Shown one piece after another: positions 11,301 through 26,068 of a stretch of DNA of 64,000 nt. The stretch covers positions 5,001-69,000 of the forward strand of contig CM025855.1 of assembly GCA_003952965.2 (NCBI GenBank), in the 5' to 3' direction. The translations under genes were made by a program, and so were the position numbers. The notes beneath the pieces were generated by a model. The model was given only the letters and a program-made list of their open reading frames with translations, did no database searches and was not told the origin of the DNA. The stretch is from Morella rubra (Eukaryota > Streptophyta > Magnoliopsida > Fagales > Myricaceae). Positions within the stretch are counted from its first letter, which is position 1; each line of letters begins with the position of its first letter.

Positions 11301-12063
11301 CAATATGGTGGCACTTGTGTCCCCCGTTTGTGGGTGAGTGTCAAGTGAAGACAGTTATATAATTAGAAATTTACAGGTTACTCACTTACGATTCCATAAG
11401 ACAGGAGATAAGTGATCTAACTTCAGGGATGCACTACCTCCTTCATCCCCCCCACTTTCACATTGTTAACCTTAAAGTGATAGCTACAAATATCCTGTTT
11501 TTTCTTGTTCCCTCCCCTCATATGCTGCTCTTCGATCTGAGAGGATCAGACTTTTAAATAGAGGGTTCTATTTTGTTGCATCACACTCATCATCAAATAC
11601 TGGGTTCTTTGATACATGTAAAAACTAACCTTCCCCTCACGAATCTTATAAGTTGCTCAACTTCTCATGATCTGTTGCAGAGTTTCCCAGCGATGCTGTT
11701 GAAGAGGAGCCATCACAGTTCATTAATGATGAGAGACAGCTTTCAAATAAAGAGGGGAATGAGAGTTGTGGCCCAATGGTGGAGAAACAGGTAATAGCAT
11801 ATCAAGTGATTGATCTGAGTGATGACGAGGAAAATGTTGAACCAAGTGTTGGCAAGCTACTTCCAGATGACCTGCTGGGAAGCTTGTCATGGCATTATTT
11901 AGATCCCCAAGGAGAGATACAGGGCCCCTTTTCTTTAGCATCCCTAAAAGGTTGGAGTGACGCTGATTACTTTCCTCCCAATTTCAAGGTCTGGAGGATG
12001 GGTCGAAGCCAAGATGAAGCTGTATTATTGAAAGACGTTCTTCACAAGGTTTTTCCCGATTGA
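2321..12063 (+). CDS. SWIB/MDM2, Plus-3 and GYF domain protein (At5g08430 type)
   Basis: Seven coding exons: 2321-2996, 3412-3524, 4639-4698, 6890-6940, 7222-7292, 9086-9342, 11681-12063; 1,611 nt, 536 aa. SWIB/MDM2 domain about residues 38-115 (GWGSRQLIEFL ... CDEWLLSIFGRK). Plus-3 domain from about 165 to 290, crossing introns 1 and 2. A helical segment (WLAREIPLLQNLIDRANEKG) follows, then a C-terminal GYF domain about 478-536 (W-H-Y-x-D-P, QGPFS). VIDLSDDEE just before it looks like a SUMO-interacting motif. SWIB is chromatin-associated, Plus-3 is known from RTF1, and GYF binds proline-rich peptides; relatives such as NERD add PHD and CCCH fingers absent here. A nuclear transcription or RNA-silencing role is inferred. 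The ATG at 2321 is the first in frame; the upstream TTG is not a start. Intron 5 is AT-AC U12-type. The terminal exon region is duplicated (9893-11953). Intron 3 holds C24 at 4009-4032 and a foldback element. Confidence 0.9.
4009..4082. repeat. C24 homopolymer plus CA/CT microsatellite
   Basis: A run of 24 C (4009-4032) is followed by a (CA)/(CT)-rich tract to 4082 inside intron 3 of the SWIB/Plus-3/GYF gene. Length accuracy at such runs is doubtful in any assembly. Confidence 0.9.
6077..6464. repeat. Foldback (long-TIR) MITE-like element, copy 1
   Basis: The two ends are long imperfect inverted repeats. On the left TATAATTTGCACTCTCCAAC is followed by TTTTTGTCACATTTCTCCACC and GATTTGAGACACTTCGCACC; the reverse complement of the right end carries the same order of motifs. 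About 388 bp, in an intron of the SWIB/Plus-3/GYF gene. Same architecture as 29835-30230. Superfamily not determined; long TIRs would fit a Mutator-like MITE. Confidence 0.6.
7293..9085 (+). other. AT-AC (U12-type) spliceosomal intron
   Basis: The exon ends ...AGAGA and the intron opens with ATATCCTT (7293-7300), the U12 5' splice-site consensus. It closes with TCCTTAAT (9070-9077), a U12 branch-site match, then TGATCTAC with AC at 9084-9085. Joining 7292 to 9086 gives an open frame reading WRRELDQYLEKKQLL, the sequence I expect in this family. There is no GT donor at this exon end that preserves that sequence. Confidence 0.85.
9893..11953 (+). repeat. Scrambled tandem duplication around the terminal GYF exon
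   Basis: Intron segment 9893-10547 recurs at 10980-11603. The exon segment 10662-10979 recurs at 11633-11949. At 10548-10660 about 113 bp of GYF coding sequence matching 11878-11988 has replaced the 28 bp seen at 11604-11631 in the other copy. Junctions share short identities (GTAACACT..., CTGGG). Three partial copies of the GYF coding segment result; only the last reaches the stop codon. Confidence 0.92.
10710..10979 (+). pseudogene. Duplicated, truncated copy of the GYF exon
   Basis: This copy has the same acceptor (TTGCAG) as the real last exon and encodes from EFPSDAVEEE to SLASLK, then stops where the duplicated intron begins. The join creates AAAAG/GTAACA, a possible weak donor. Its length is 270 nt, so skipping or including it leaves the downstream frame unchanged. 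It lacks the second half of the GYF domain. Confidence 0.7.
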
Positions 12064-13123
12064 TTGCAATAGAGTAGATTTGGTAAACGTTAGTTCAGGG
12101 CTTAAGCTGTAAATTGCTGTCACTTGAGATGTCATTACCATGTAGGATAGGATTTCGAGGTTTCCAATCAACCCTTGTTAATTACAGACCGAAGAGTCTT
12201 TTCCAGTGGAACATTACTTTCTTTTTTTCTTCTGAACCAAAGTTTATGTAGTTTCAACATGGGGATTATGGAGGTTTGTACAGCCAGTCAAAATTCATTA
12301 CATTCGAGGGCAAGCTATCTGGGGGTCAGACACCAAACTTTCTTGACAAGGCCGCCCATTTGGCCACCAGATGGGCTCAGCAGTTTCTGTTTGCGGAGAA
12401 TCCATTAAGTTTCCATCTCGGATTGTCTACAAAGCACTTCCTGGTCTGTAGGATTTCATCGTCAAATAGCCTTCCTGATGGAATTTCTTCTGGTTGATTG
12501 CCTCAAATACAAATAACGAGTCCCCTTTGACCTCCATCTGAATCAACTACCGTGCCTTTTAACATTCCATCTTTAGTTCGATTACTTGCTCATACGATAA
12601 TAATTAAGTACAGAAGAACACTTGGTTTGTTGTTTTAGGATTGACTTCCATTTGCAATTCCATTCCCGTCTCATCTACCGTGCGAAACAATTTTTTGCTA
12701 CGGTAAACTAGAAAAGAAAATATAAAACAAAGATAAAACGAAGGGGCACTGGTTTCATTACAGCAGTAGATGCACTAGTAACTTATTCGTTTTATTACAA
12801 AATTACGGGGAAAATCAGGGGATATCCCACTAGAGGAGAGCAAGAACCTCCGCACACAAGTGGCTGAACTCGAATTAACAAAATAACAACCCCACCGCTA
12901 AAAAATAATCTTCTTTTAGGAAAATTTTACAATAATGGATCAAAAAAGGATGGAACATCATAGTCCTCCCTTTCTAACACCAATGAGACGTATATGGTTC
13001 CACTAACAACACGAACGAAGGTGCTAATAGTAATAGTGATTTCACTCAATTACGAATCTCAGTCCCAGGCATAAAAATGGAAAGAAAGGGGGGATGGAGG
13101 GGCAGTGACTGGTGTCCAATCCA
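12064..13123. other. Convergent intergenic region, 3' UTRs
   Basis: Between the stop codons of the SWIB/Plus-3/GYF gene (+) and the dioxygenase gene (-). Open frames at 12175-12497 show no recognisable family and are not credible genes. Probably both 3' UTRs; no repeat is obvious. Confidence 0.6.
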
Positions 13124-14868
13124 TCAGTTAAGCAGGAGGGAATCAATGTTCCGTTTTCCATCTGGGCCCTTAGTGTACCATGATGATGCATAATCTCTAT
13201 AAAGAACTTCCCGGTATCGGGGACAATATTCATTGACAAGCTCAGAAGCAGGGGATATTTTCACTTCCTTGGCAGGGTCATGAAATGTGGCGACTGAGAG
13301 CCGGGCTTGAGCACCATTAGTTATGGCCCTATGTTGAGCACTCCTATACTTCCCATTGGTTATTATCTGCACCACAAAGAAGAATAACAGGATGTGACTA
13401 ACTCCAGTTGTTTCAATGAAACAAATTAGTAGAGAATAAATGGCAATGAAAAATTTGTTCTATGTTCACCAAGCTGGAAACTCTTTATTTCAATTTCTCT
13501 ATTTTAATTGACAAAAGGATTTCAGCAAATCGACTATATTAGTGGTGTCAATGTAGCTATATTCCTCAAGTTGGAACTTCCCATACAGTACAGCAGTGTT
13601 TCAAATGCTTATAAACTAGGGTGGAGAGACTGAATCTCTCCAATATATTTCAAATCTTGCAAAAAAGCTAACTCTGGAAATAGTGTAAGATCGGATTGTG
13701 TGGTAGAGCTCTCAATACAGACTTAGACCGAAAGAATTACAAGACTAATAGTCTCAGGTCCAGAACATCAAGAATTACAAATATTGTTATCTAACTTAAA
13801 CAGAACCAGTTCGATTGGAAAGCTGTGCTTCTTATCATTAACTTGGTCTGTTGATGATTCAATGGTGAGTACAATGTAATGAGTTTCGATATGGAAGGCA
13901 CCAAGTGTAACAGTGTAATGGCAGCGTGGAATCAACGAGTCTACAGCCAGATGCAAGAAAAGGATTTCTGTTCCACGATTCGTAGGGGCAAGGACTTTCA
14001 TGAAGTTAGCCAAAATGATTGGTACCTCGGTTTGATCGGCGAGGATGACAAGAACGGCATCAGAAAGAGGGGGTACGGTAACCCATTGATCATTGTTGAG
14101 AAGTTGGAGGCCTCCGACGTCGTCTTGAATGAGAAGAGTGATGGCGCCCATATCGGAATGGGTTTGCAAACCCAGGGTAAGATCCGGCTGAGGGCAGGGA
14201 GGGTAATAGCTGATGGTAATGTTCTGGAAAAGCTCACCCACCGCATCTTCGATGCACGACGAGCTCAGGCCTAGGCTCTCGGAGATCAAGCCCATTAGCT
14301 TCTGAGCCAGAGCCTTCATCTGGTCGGCGTACCTCTCCACGGTTTCCCTGTAATCGGGAGGGAAGTGGGGCCAGAGAGAGGGGTTGCGCCGAGAGAGTGG
14401 AAAAGTGTGGTGGTCGAAGTAGTCTCTCCAGTCCAAGACGACGTTGTCTTCGTTACGTGGATTGTCTTTGTCGAGCAGGAGCATTCGGGAGCCGTAGCCT
14501 TGGGAGGCGAAGGAGCTTGGGTCGCACGAGTATTTGAGCTTGTCGGGGATGGGACACTGTTCGAAGAAGGTGAGGCCGACGGTCTTGATGTGGGCCAGCA
14601 GGCTGGTGGGGACGCCGTGGTTGGTGACGTGGAAGGCCCCCCATTCCCTGCAGGCCCGCCCGATCGAGTTCCGGACTGAGTTCCGGCGGCTCGGCTCAAA
14701 GTAAAATAGGTCGATTACGGGAGGGATATTCGAGTTGCAGGATGATGTGGTGGAAGCATTGAATTGAGGCCGTTGATGAGGGAGTTGGATGTATTGAGGT
14801 GGAACCTGTGAGAGACCGGCTTCGGCTAAGGCCTGCACCCTAATCGTGGGATCGTTGCCTACTTCCAT
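13124..14868 (-). CDS. 2-oxoglutarate/Fe(II)-dependent dioxygenase (DOXC class)
   Basis: Two exons on the minus strand, 14868-14026 and 13366-13124, phase-0 intron of 659 bp; 361 aa, usual length for the plant DOXC class. DIOX_N region about residues 48-150 (IPPVIDL ... WGAFHVTNHGVP); 2OG-FeII_Oxy domain about 215-320. Iron ligands are H237 and D239 (HSDMG) and H293 (QHRAITN); R303-x-S305 would bind the 2-oxoglutarate carboxylate, so the catalytic set is complete. Such soluble enzymes hydroxylate or desaturate hormones and specialised metabolites. Substrate cannot be told from sequence; it lacks features that would place it confidently as GA or ACC oxidase. The first exon is notably GC-rich beside the AT-rich intron. 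The start lies 417 bp from the CPOX start on the opposite strand. Confidence 0.9.
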
Positions 14869-20063
<5,195 letters not shown>

Positions 20064-20194
20064 CACTAATTATCGACACTCTCCTTTTTCCTTGTTTCCG
20101 TTTATTGTTTCTTTATTGCTTGTTAGAAGTTACTGCCTGATGTTATTGCCAAATGTAATGTGGAAGGTGATAGAGATGCAATTGATTATGGACT

Positions 20195-20900
20195 TTTCGC
20201 GTGTGTTCTAGAGAGAGAGGCTCTGCCTTCTCTCTAGAACTTTTCTCCTCCCAAACCCTAGTCTCCCTTTCAACCATGCTCTTCCCACCGCCCCCTTTCT
20301 TTCTTTCCTTCTCTTCTCCCTCTCCGGTCCTGTTGCCTCTCCTTCCCTCTCCATTGCTTCCCCTTTTGTTTGAAATCTTGGCTGTTAGATCCCGATAATT
20401 TCGTGTCATCGGTGGACACAGCCCTGCTAGATGTTGTCTTCTCCTCTCGACGAGCTCAACCGCACCAGTCCGACATCTTTTGGTCAGCACGTGGCAACTC
20501 ACATGCGCGACTTTCGGCTCCCTTTCCGGTCTGTTCTCGACAGTCTTGGTGGCCACGCGCCTTTTGGGTAGCTCTGCTTCCTTTGGTGAGCCCAACGCTA
20601 CCAAGTTTTTGCCTTCCAGTGGCGCGTGATGACCACGCGCTAGCGCCTTTCTACGCGTCGTCGGTGTTTTAGCCTCTCTACTCGTCTGTGGTGGTGTTGA
20701 TTTCGTCTCTGCCATTGTTTTTGTGTTTTGTTAGTTTTTTGTTGGTCTGTGTAGTTTTTGTTTGTTCTATGTTGTTGTTTCGGCTCCTTTGTGGGTTTTT
20801 CCGATCCCTGGTGAATTTTTTCCGACCCTTGTTGGGGCTTGTTGTGCCAGGTTGTAGTGCTTTATCTATTGGCTAGTCTAGGTCCTGGTAGTTTTGTCAA
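20195..20900 (+). repeat. Pyrimidine-rich, GC-rich segment resembling a plant LINE 5' end
   Basis: Starts with a perfect 12-bp inverted repeat (20205-20216 and 20229-20240, GTTCTAGAGAGA), then a long C/T-rich leader and a G+C-rich block unlike the AT-rich surroundings. L1-like plant LINEs often open this way. No reverse transcriptase follows, so identity is uncertain. The 190-residue antisense frame here is low-complexity and not a gene. Confidence 0.3.
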
Positions 20901-21152
20901 CTGAGTCTGGCCACAGCTCTCATTGCTTAATATAGAGCATATAGTGGCTTTCTCCAATCCTTTTTAGGATCTTCCCAATTTATTTTCTGGTATTTTAAAT
21001 AGTAATATGTGAGATATGGGAGCACAAATAATGTATAGTAGAATGTCTACAGACTAGAAGTTGGTTGATGGCGTAGATTGTCATATCTATTGTCGGTAAT
21101 ACTAATTTCTTGTTCGATTATTCCCTTCACGGCATGCTTATTAAAAGCAGCA

Positions 21153-21178
21153 CTCTCTCTCTCTCTCTCTCTCTCTCT
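21153..21178. repeat. (CT)13 microsatellite
   Basis: Thirteen CT units, followed downstream by a shorter CT tract around 21843-21862. Confidence 0.95.
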
Positions 21179-21266
21179 TCAGCCTTTAACATTGAAGCTT
21201 TTAATAAACAAGGTTATGTTGCTTATAACGGAAGCTAAAATGTGCCAACCGCTTACGTGAAACAAA

Positions 21267-21450
21267 GGTACTGTTTGTTTCCCCAATATTTTGGAGCACG
21301 AAAATTTCCAACAAAACAATCACATTTCAAAATTTTTAACTTTTAAACATATAAACTTCACTTTTCACAAACTCCAATAAATTTCAATAAAGTAAAGATT
21401 CTCAAAATTTCGAAAATATTCTTCGAAATTTTGGCAAACAAACACCCCTA
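21267..21450. mobile_element. MITE-like element, hAT-type ends
   Basis: The left end GGTACTGTTTGTTTCCC and the right end, read on the other strand as TAGGGGTGTTTGTTTGCC, form imperfect terminal inverted repeats around an AT-rich core of about 150 bp. Such TGTTTGTTT termini are common in plant hAT-derived MITEs. No convincing 8-bp target duplication was found. Confidence 0.4.
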
Positions 21451-21989
21451 AAATTAATTCAACGAAGAATTTCCTGAGTCGCAGCTGAAGGGAACGAAAG
21501 TTTCCTTTCCCTCCTTAATATGACTTCAGCGATGATCTATTCTCATATAGTACACTTTGGCATCGAGTGCCAAATTTTATCATAATAAAATAATTATTGC
21601 ATAAATTTTTTTCTTTTCCATCAAATTATCATTTTCTACTATAATAAATTTAAAAAATTTGTTCAAATTACCTATCTTTTCAATTTTTTTTACAAAACTT
21701 TTATATCTCAAAATTTTAACCACCAAAACTTTTATATCTCAAAATTTTAACCACCCTAAAGTTTGTTACACAAACATGGCAACCATTATCTTTCATTGAT
21801 ATGGATGAGAGTTCATGGTTAGCAAGATCATATTCATTTCCTCCTCTCTCTCTCTCTCTCTCTTGTCTCAGCGAGGCATAGATGATAGTATTAATGACCA
21901 TAATAAACCTTACAGATAAGTTGTGGTGAAGCCCGCAGTAAGGAAATTCAACTGAAACAACTTGATGCAGAATTAAAACAAAACGCGGT

Positions 21990-22900
21990 AAGGATAGGTG
22001 AAATCAGTTGGCCGAGGAGAGATTGTCTCTTCCGCTTCGCATCAGTCCTCGTTTGGTGGGTCCTTCTCCTGGTCAATTCTGGGTATAAGAGACATGGAGC
22101 GATTGGACGGGGTTAGGTTAGCACCGTGGGAGGCTTCTGTTTCCCGTGCAAGGTCGTGCGCTTGATAGTTGGGCAGTGACTTTCGCGATTTTCCAGTTGG
22201 ATACCCCTAGAACTTTGTGAATATCCTGGGCGATGTTGGAAACTCGCCGATCAATGAGGGTCAGAGGGTGTCTTTGTTTTGACTGCCATGGCTGTGATGA
22301 TTGACTCCCCTGCCAAGGCCCAAAATGATGTTCTTGTAGCCGCATTCCCGAGCGTTCTGGGCTGCTGAGCAGTAGAGCTGCGATCGCTTCACCTTCGCTT
22401 TGTTCTGTTCGCAGTACAATTATTTTACCATTCATTCAGTATCTTTCCCTCCGAGTCTGAGCAAACTGCCTACTGAGAATTTCTCAGTTGTCGCAACATC
22501 AAAATTGATTCTCACGACTCCAACTGGTATAGCGAGCTCTTCGTTTGGATCATCCCTCATTTGATCCTCTCTCTCCCCGGCCTCTCCATGTTCCCTTGTG
22601 ATTTTCTGCACCTGAAGGGCCAAATTAAATCCATGCAGGCTATAGCTGCAAAGAGCGAAAACTTCTGGTGGTCTTTCGTGTCTTCCCCTAGCAGTAGATT
22701 GGGCCAAGTTCTTTGATGGAGCTGCGATATGCTGACTTGATTGAGAATACGCCTTGGGGGGCTTTCAATCCATCCTAGGACGTCAAGTCTTTCGCTTATG
22801 GGAACGTGCATGCTGAGGATTGCTTCTACGCTTGCAATATCGAAAAGTTGATGGAGGAGCTGCGTGTTCCATATTCATTTCCTCCTGTACCCACTTTCCA
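21990..22900 (-). mobile_element. LINE remnant, RNase H region (minus strand)
   Basis: Read on the minus strand, several frames give pieces of the RNase H-like domain that ends plant L1-like LINE ORF2 proteins: VGVVRINFDVATTEKFSVGS, then GEAIAALLLS, then NIAQDIHKVLGVSNWKIAKV, then AHDLARETEA. The frame changes between them, so the element is decayed, and most of ORF2 is missing. Confidence 0.6.
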
Positions 22901-23053
22901 TTAGTTCCACATTTCCACCATTTTCTTCGAGGACTTCAGAATATCGACCAGAAGCAGTACTCAACCAAATACAAAGGCTCTTTCAAACTTCAGTGTTGAA
23001 ACAAGTAACGACAAGAGAGCACTGCATAGATTAATCTGATTCTACCCAACAGT

Positions 23054-23331
23054 GAACAATACACCAACATCCACCGCATTTTGCTGGGAGCCACTCTGTG
23101 CTCCTCTTCTGCTGACTTTGTTAGCTTTCTGCCCTTTTGGGCCTCTGTGCCCTGTATGGCCTCTTAGCCCTGTTGCTCGTTGGGCGGCTGCCTTTATGAT
23201 TGAGGGTTCGGCTCCTCCATCCTGTGAACTTGTATATGCGGGCTTTGACCCTCCTTGACTGTACTATGTCCATTATCTAATGAAGTTTGGTCTGTTACGA
23301 TAAAAAACAAAAAACAAAGAACAATACACCA
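23054..23331 (+). mobile_element. Short 5'-truncated LINE insertion with 13-bp target duplication
   Basis: A 252-bp insert (23067-23318) lies between two copies of GAACAATACACCA (23054-23066 and 23319-23331). It ends in an A-rich tail (ATAAAAAACAAAAAACAAA). Upstream of the tail a frame reads VARWAAAF ... ELVYAGFDPP, the C-terminal end of a LINE RNase H domain. Truncated start, A-tail and duplication together show L1-type target-primed insertion. Confidence 0.85.
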
Positions 23332-23981
23332 GCTTCAAAATTGTTTAATTACAGTACAATGGAAGCAGTTAGATCTTTATCCTAGATCTAAAAGACCATA
23401 AAATCCTATGATGAAGTCCGGTTTATCTTTATGATACATTCAAATTCTTTTTAAAGGCTCTATAAAGAATTCCTTAGTTATTGAATCGAGTTTTTTCTCA
23501 TTAAGATTTTCACACTGCGAAGTGTAAAATTGAACTTTTAACAAAAATCTATCTTCATGCCTCAAGTAGTTGAAACCTTGCATGGTTACCATCCGCTATT
23601 GCAGTTGCAACAAACCACAAAACTCTGAGGTTTCATAATTCAATAGTCAATGTGGTTCAAGGAAGGTCCCCTGTCTGAACTTCAAAATTCGAAGCAGTGA
23701 AATTAATACCTCACTACTAAAAATTCCAGCAACATAAATTTGGATATTAGAAACCAAATCCAGAAATGGCCCAGACCAATCATTTTCATATATAAGTAAC
23801 TGAGTACACTGTACATTGAGCTTTCCACTACTTTCTTCAACATGTTAGTCCTGATGGCGTAACGCATGCACTAATTTGTACACTAAAACAGGCACACCAT
23901 CTTCAGACAAGGGGAAGTAAGGAGCATCTAACCGACATAGAATAGTACCTTTAAAAACTCAGGGGAGGGAACAAATGGCTT
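23332..23981. other. AT-rich intergenic, 3' flank of the WRNIP1 gene
   Basis: No ORF with family resemblance and no clear repeat. Probably includes the 3' UTR of the minus-strand WRNIP1-like gene. Confidence 0.5.
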
Positions 23982-25646
23982 CTATCCACCAGTTATATTA
24001 TCATTAGGCCAATCAAGGAACTTGTAACCATGGAGTGAAGGTGGCAGATAGCTCTGAGCCAAAGCTGGACTATCAGGAGGGTAGATGTATCCCTTTCCGT
24101 ATCCAAGTTCCTTCATTAACTTCGTTGGTGCATTCCTCAAATGAAGAGGCACTCCCTCATTCTGTCCAACTGATTCCCTCACTACCTTCTGCGCAGCCTC
24201 TATAGCTCGATAGACAGATACAGACTTAGGAGCTAAAGCCAAATAAGCCACACATTGAGCAAGGATAACATTGCACTCAGGCATTCCCAAAAAGTGGGAG
24301 GCTTGGTAGCATGCAACAGCCTGGTTGAGTGCAGATGTGTCGGCCAATCCAACATCCTCACTGGCAAACCTTATCAATCGCCGCGCAATGTAGAGAGGCT
24401 GTTCACCCGCTTCTAACATTCTTGCCAACCAATAAATTGCAGCATCAGCGTCATTTCCTCTCATAGACTTATGGAGGGCACTGATCAGGTTATAGTGCTG
24501 TTCCCCAGCTTTGTCATAAGCAAGATGCTTGCATTGAAGTGCCTCTTTAGCATCATCTAGTGTGACAATGGCTGCAAAGGAACCAACCCCATCCTTCTCC
24601 TGTTCCACCAAATCCCCACCCTGGGCTTTAGATTCATTAATGGGAAGCCGGGTAGCTGCCCTAACTGCAGAAATCTCCAAGGCATTCAATGCCACCCTAC
24701 CATCCCCCTCGCAATTTATAGATATAAACTCAATAGCTTCCTCATTCACCTCAATACAAGCCCCAACACTCCGTGGCAATCCTTTCCCCAAGTCGTTTAC
24801 GGCCCGCCTGAGTAGCAGAGCAACATCGTGGGGTTTCAGGGGGTAAAGAGTGAGAACCCGACACCGAGACAACAAAGGCGTAATCAAATGGAAAGATGGG
24901 TTTTCCGTGGTGGCACCCATGAAAACGATACTCCCATCTTCAATGACGGGCAAGAAGGAGTCCTGTTGTGACTTGTTAAACCTATGAACCTCATCCACAA
25001 ACAACACGGTCCTCTTGTTGCTAGATAGTCTTAGTTTTTTAGCGTCCTCCACCGCGTCCCTGATATCCTTAACCCCACAAGTGACAGCGGACAAGAAAAC
25101 GAATCTAAACGAAGAGGAAGAAGCGGAAGCGGAATTAGCAATAGCTTTGGCAATAGAGGTCTTACCAGTGCCGGGAGGGCCCCAAAAAACGACGGAAGGG
25201 AGGCGATTGCATTCAATAGCGGAGCGAAGGAAGGAGTTGGTACCGAGAAGGTGGTGTTGGCCAACAATGTCGTCTATTGAACGAGGACGCATACGCTCGG
25301 GTAAGGGCTCGGGGGGCGGCTTTGGTGGTAATACGTTTAGTTTCTGCCGCTTAGATTGTAGTTGTTCTTGTTCTTCATCCTGGTTGCTCTGGACTAAATG
25401 CGGATCAGTGGGACCCGGAGATGGACAATAGTTGGAAGCTCGGGATTGGAAGTGGAAGAAGCGATCGAGCTTGGGTTGGGAGGGTTTAGGGGTGGAAGTG
25501 GTACAAGAGGTAGTTGTGGTGGAGGATTTCTGACTGAGAATCCATTCGGTGGCTTTGAGGGTGGATTTGCCACCGGTGGCGGCAAGGGCTTGCGCTGCCA
25601 ATTCGTTTGGGAAGCCCATGCTTAGTAACTGCTGCATCTCGTCCAT
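23982..25646 (-). CDS. WRNIP1: WRNIP1/RarA-type AAA ATPase
   Basis: Single-exon gene, 554 aa, in line with plant WRNIP1 homologues (Arabidopsis At1g24290 type). This family (RarA/MgsA, yeast Mgs1, human WRNIP1) acts on stalled replication forks with PCNA, ubiquitin and polymerase delta; a nuclear role is inferred. UBA-like domain at residues 4-40 (LLSMGFPNELAAQALAATGG) in place of the animal UBZ4 finger. QPKLDRFF (57-64) fits the PCNA-binding PIP-box Qxx(L)xxFF. AAA core: Walker A GPPGTGKT (156-163), Walker B VLFVDE (214-219), sensor 1 near FMGATTENP, arginine finger SRCR (260-263). C-terminal tetramerisation region with HKSMRGNDADAAIYWLARML and LHLRNAPTKLMKELGYGKGY. All ATPase motifs are intact. 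The next gene upstream is a WAT1-related transporter on the same strand. Confidence 0.97.
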   Translation of the reverse strand: MDEMQQLLSMGFPNELAAQALAATGGKSTLKATEWILSQKSSTTTTSCTTSTPKPSQPKLDRFFHFQSRASNYCPSPGPTDPHLVQSNQDEEQEQLQSKRQKLNVLPPKPPPEPLPERMRPRSIDDIVGQHHLLGTNSFLRSAIECNRLPSVVFWGPPGTGKTSIAKAIANSASASSSSFRFVFLSAVTCGVKDIRDAVEDAKKLRLSSNKRTVLFVDEVHRFNKSQQDSFLPVIEDGSIVFMGATTENPSFHLITPLLSRCRVLTLYPLKPHDVALLLRRAVNDLGKGLPRSVGACIEVNEEAIEFISINCEGDGRVALNALEISAVRAATRLPINESKAQGGDLVEQEKDGVGSFAAIVTLDDAKEALQCKHLAYDKAGEQHYNLISALHKSMRGNDADAAIYWLARMLEAGEQPLYIARRLIRFASEDVGLADTSALNQAVACYQASHFLGMPECNVILAQCVAYLALAPKSVSVYRAIEAAQKVVRESVGQNEGVPLHLRNAPTKLMKELGYGKGYIYPPDSPALAQSYLPPSLHGYKFLDWPNDNITGG

Positions 25647-26068
25647 CCTTTTTGCCCTCTTTCGGTCTGCAGAAAGAAGTTCAATGACGAGAGGGTTGTT
25701 CTATGCTCTATACCCCGGTTATGTGAAGAGATATAAATGTTTTTTTATTTTTAAGATATAAAGTAAAGTTCGGACAGCATATCAAAAAAAAAAAAAAAAT
25801 AAACCTCTTCCAATCTTCCAATTACAAATTACAGAATTTTACGAAAATAACTCCTCCTCTCTTCGTCTCTTCCGTCTCCCCCTCGGTTGTCCCTTACTGC
25901 AAATTTGATTGTTGCAATTGCTGGTGGCAAGAACTCCAGCACCTCCCATCATTCACTTCTATCAGGCAATTAGCAAAGATCAGAGAAACTCTAATACACT
26001 TTTTTGAACCGGAGCTATTGTCATATTTTTCAATAACTTCATCTCGTACTTACCTCCCCTCGCTCCTT
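25647..26068. other. Short intergenic region, WRNIP1 promoter and WAT1-related 3' UTR
   Basis: 422 bp between two minus-strand genes, with an A14 run near 25786. No other feature recognised. Confidence 0.6.

Noticed and set aside
13768-14025. Extension of the dioxygenase exon 1 frame to a 366-residue protein
   Set aside because: Reads into the intron and loses the distal His and RxS; splicing at 14026/13366 restores the full family sequence.
13879-14274. 131-residue plus-strand open frame
   Set aside because: Antisense to the dioxygenase exon 1 and intron; no family match.
20143-20715. 190-residue open frame on the minus strand
   Set aside because: Low-complexity Arg/Glu/Lys-rich product antisense to a pyrimidine-rich block; no family resemblance.
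22118-22811. Three overlapping minus-strand frames as host genes
   Set aside because: Together they are fragments of a LINE RNase H domain in shifting frames.
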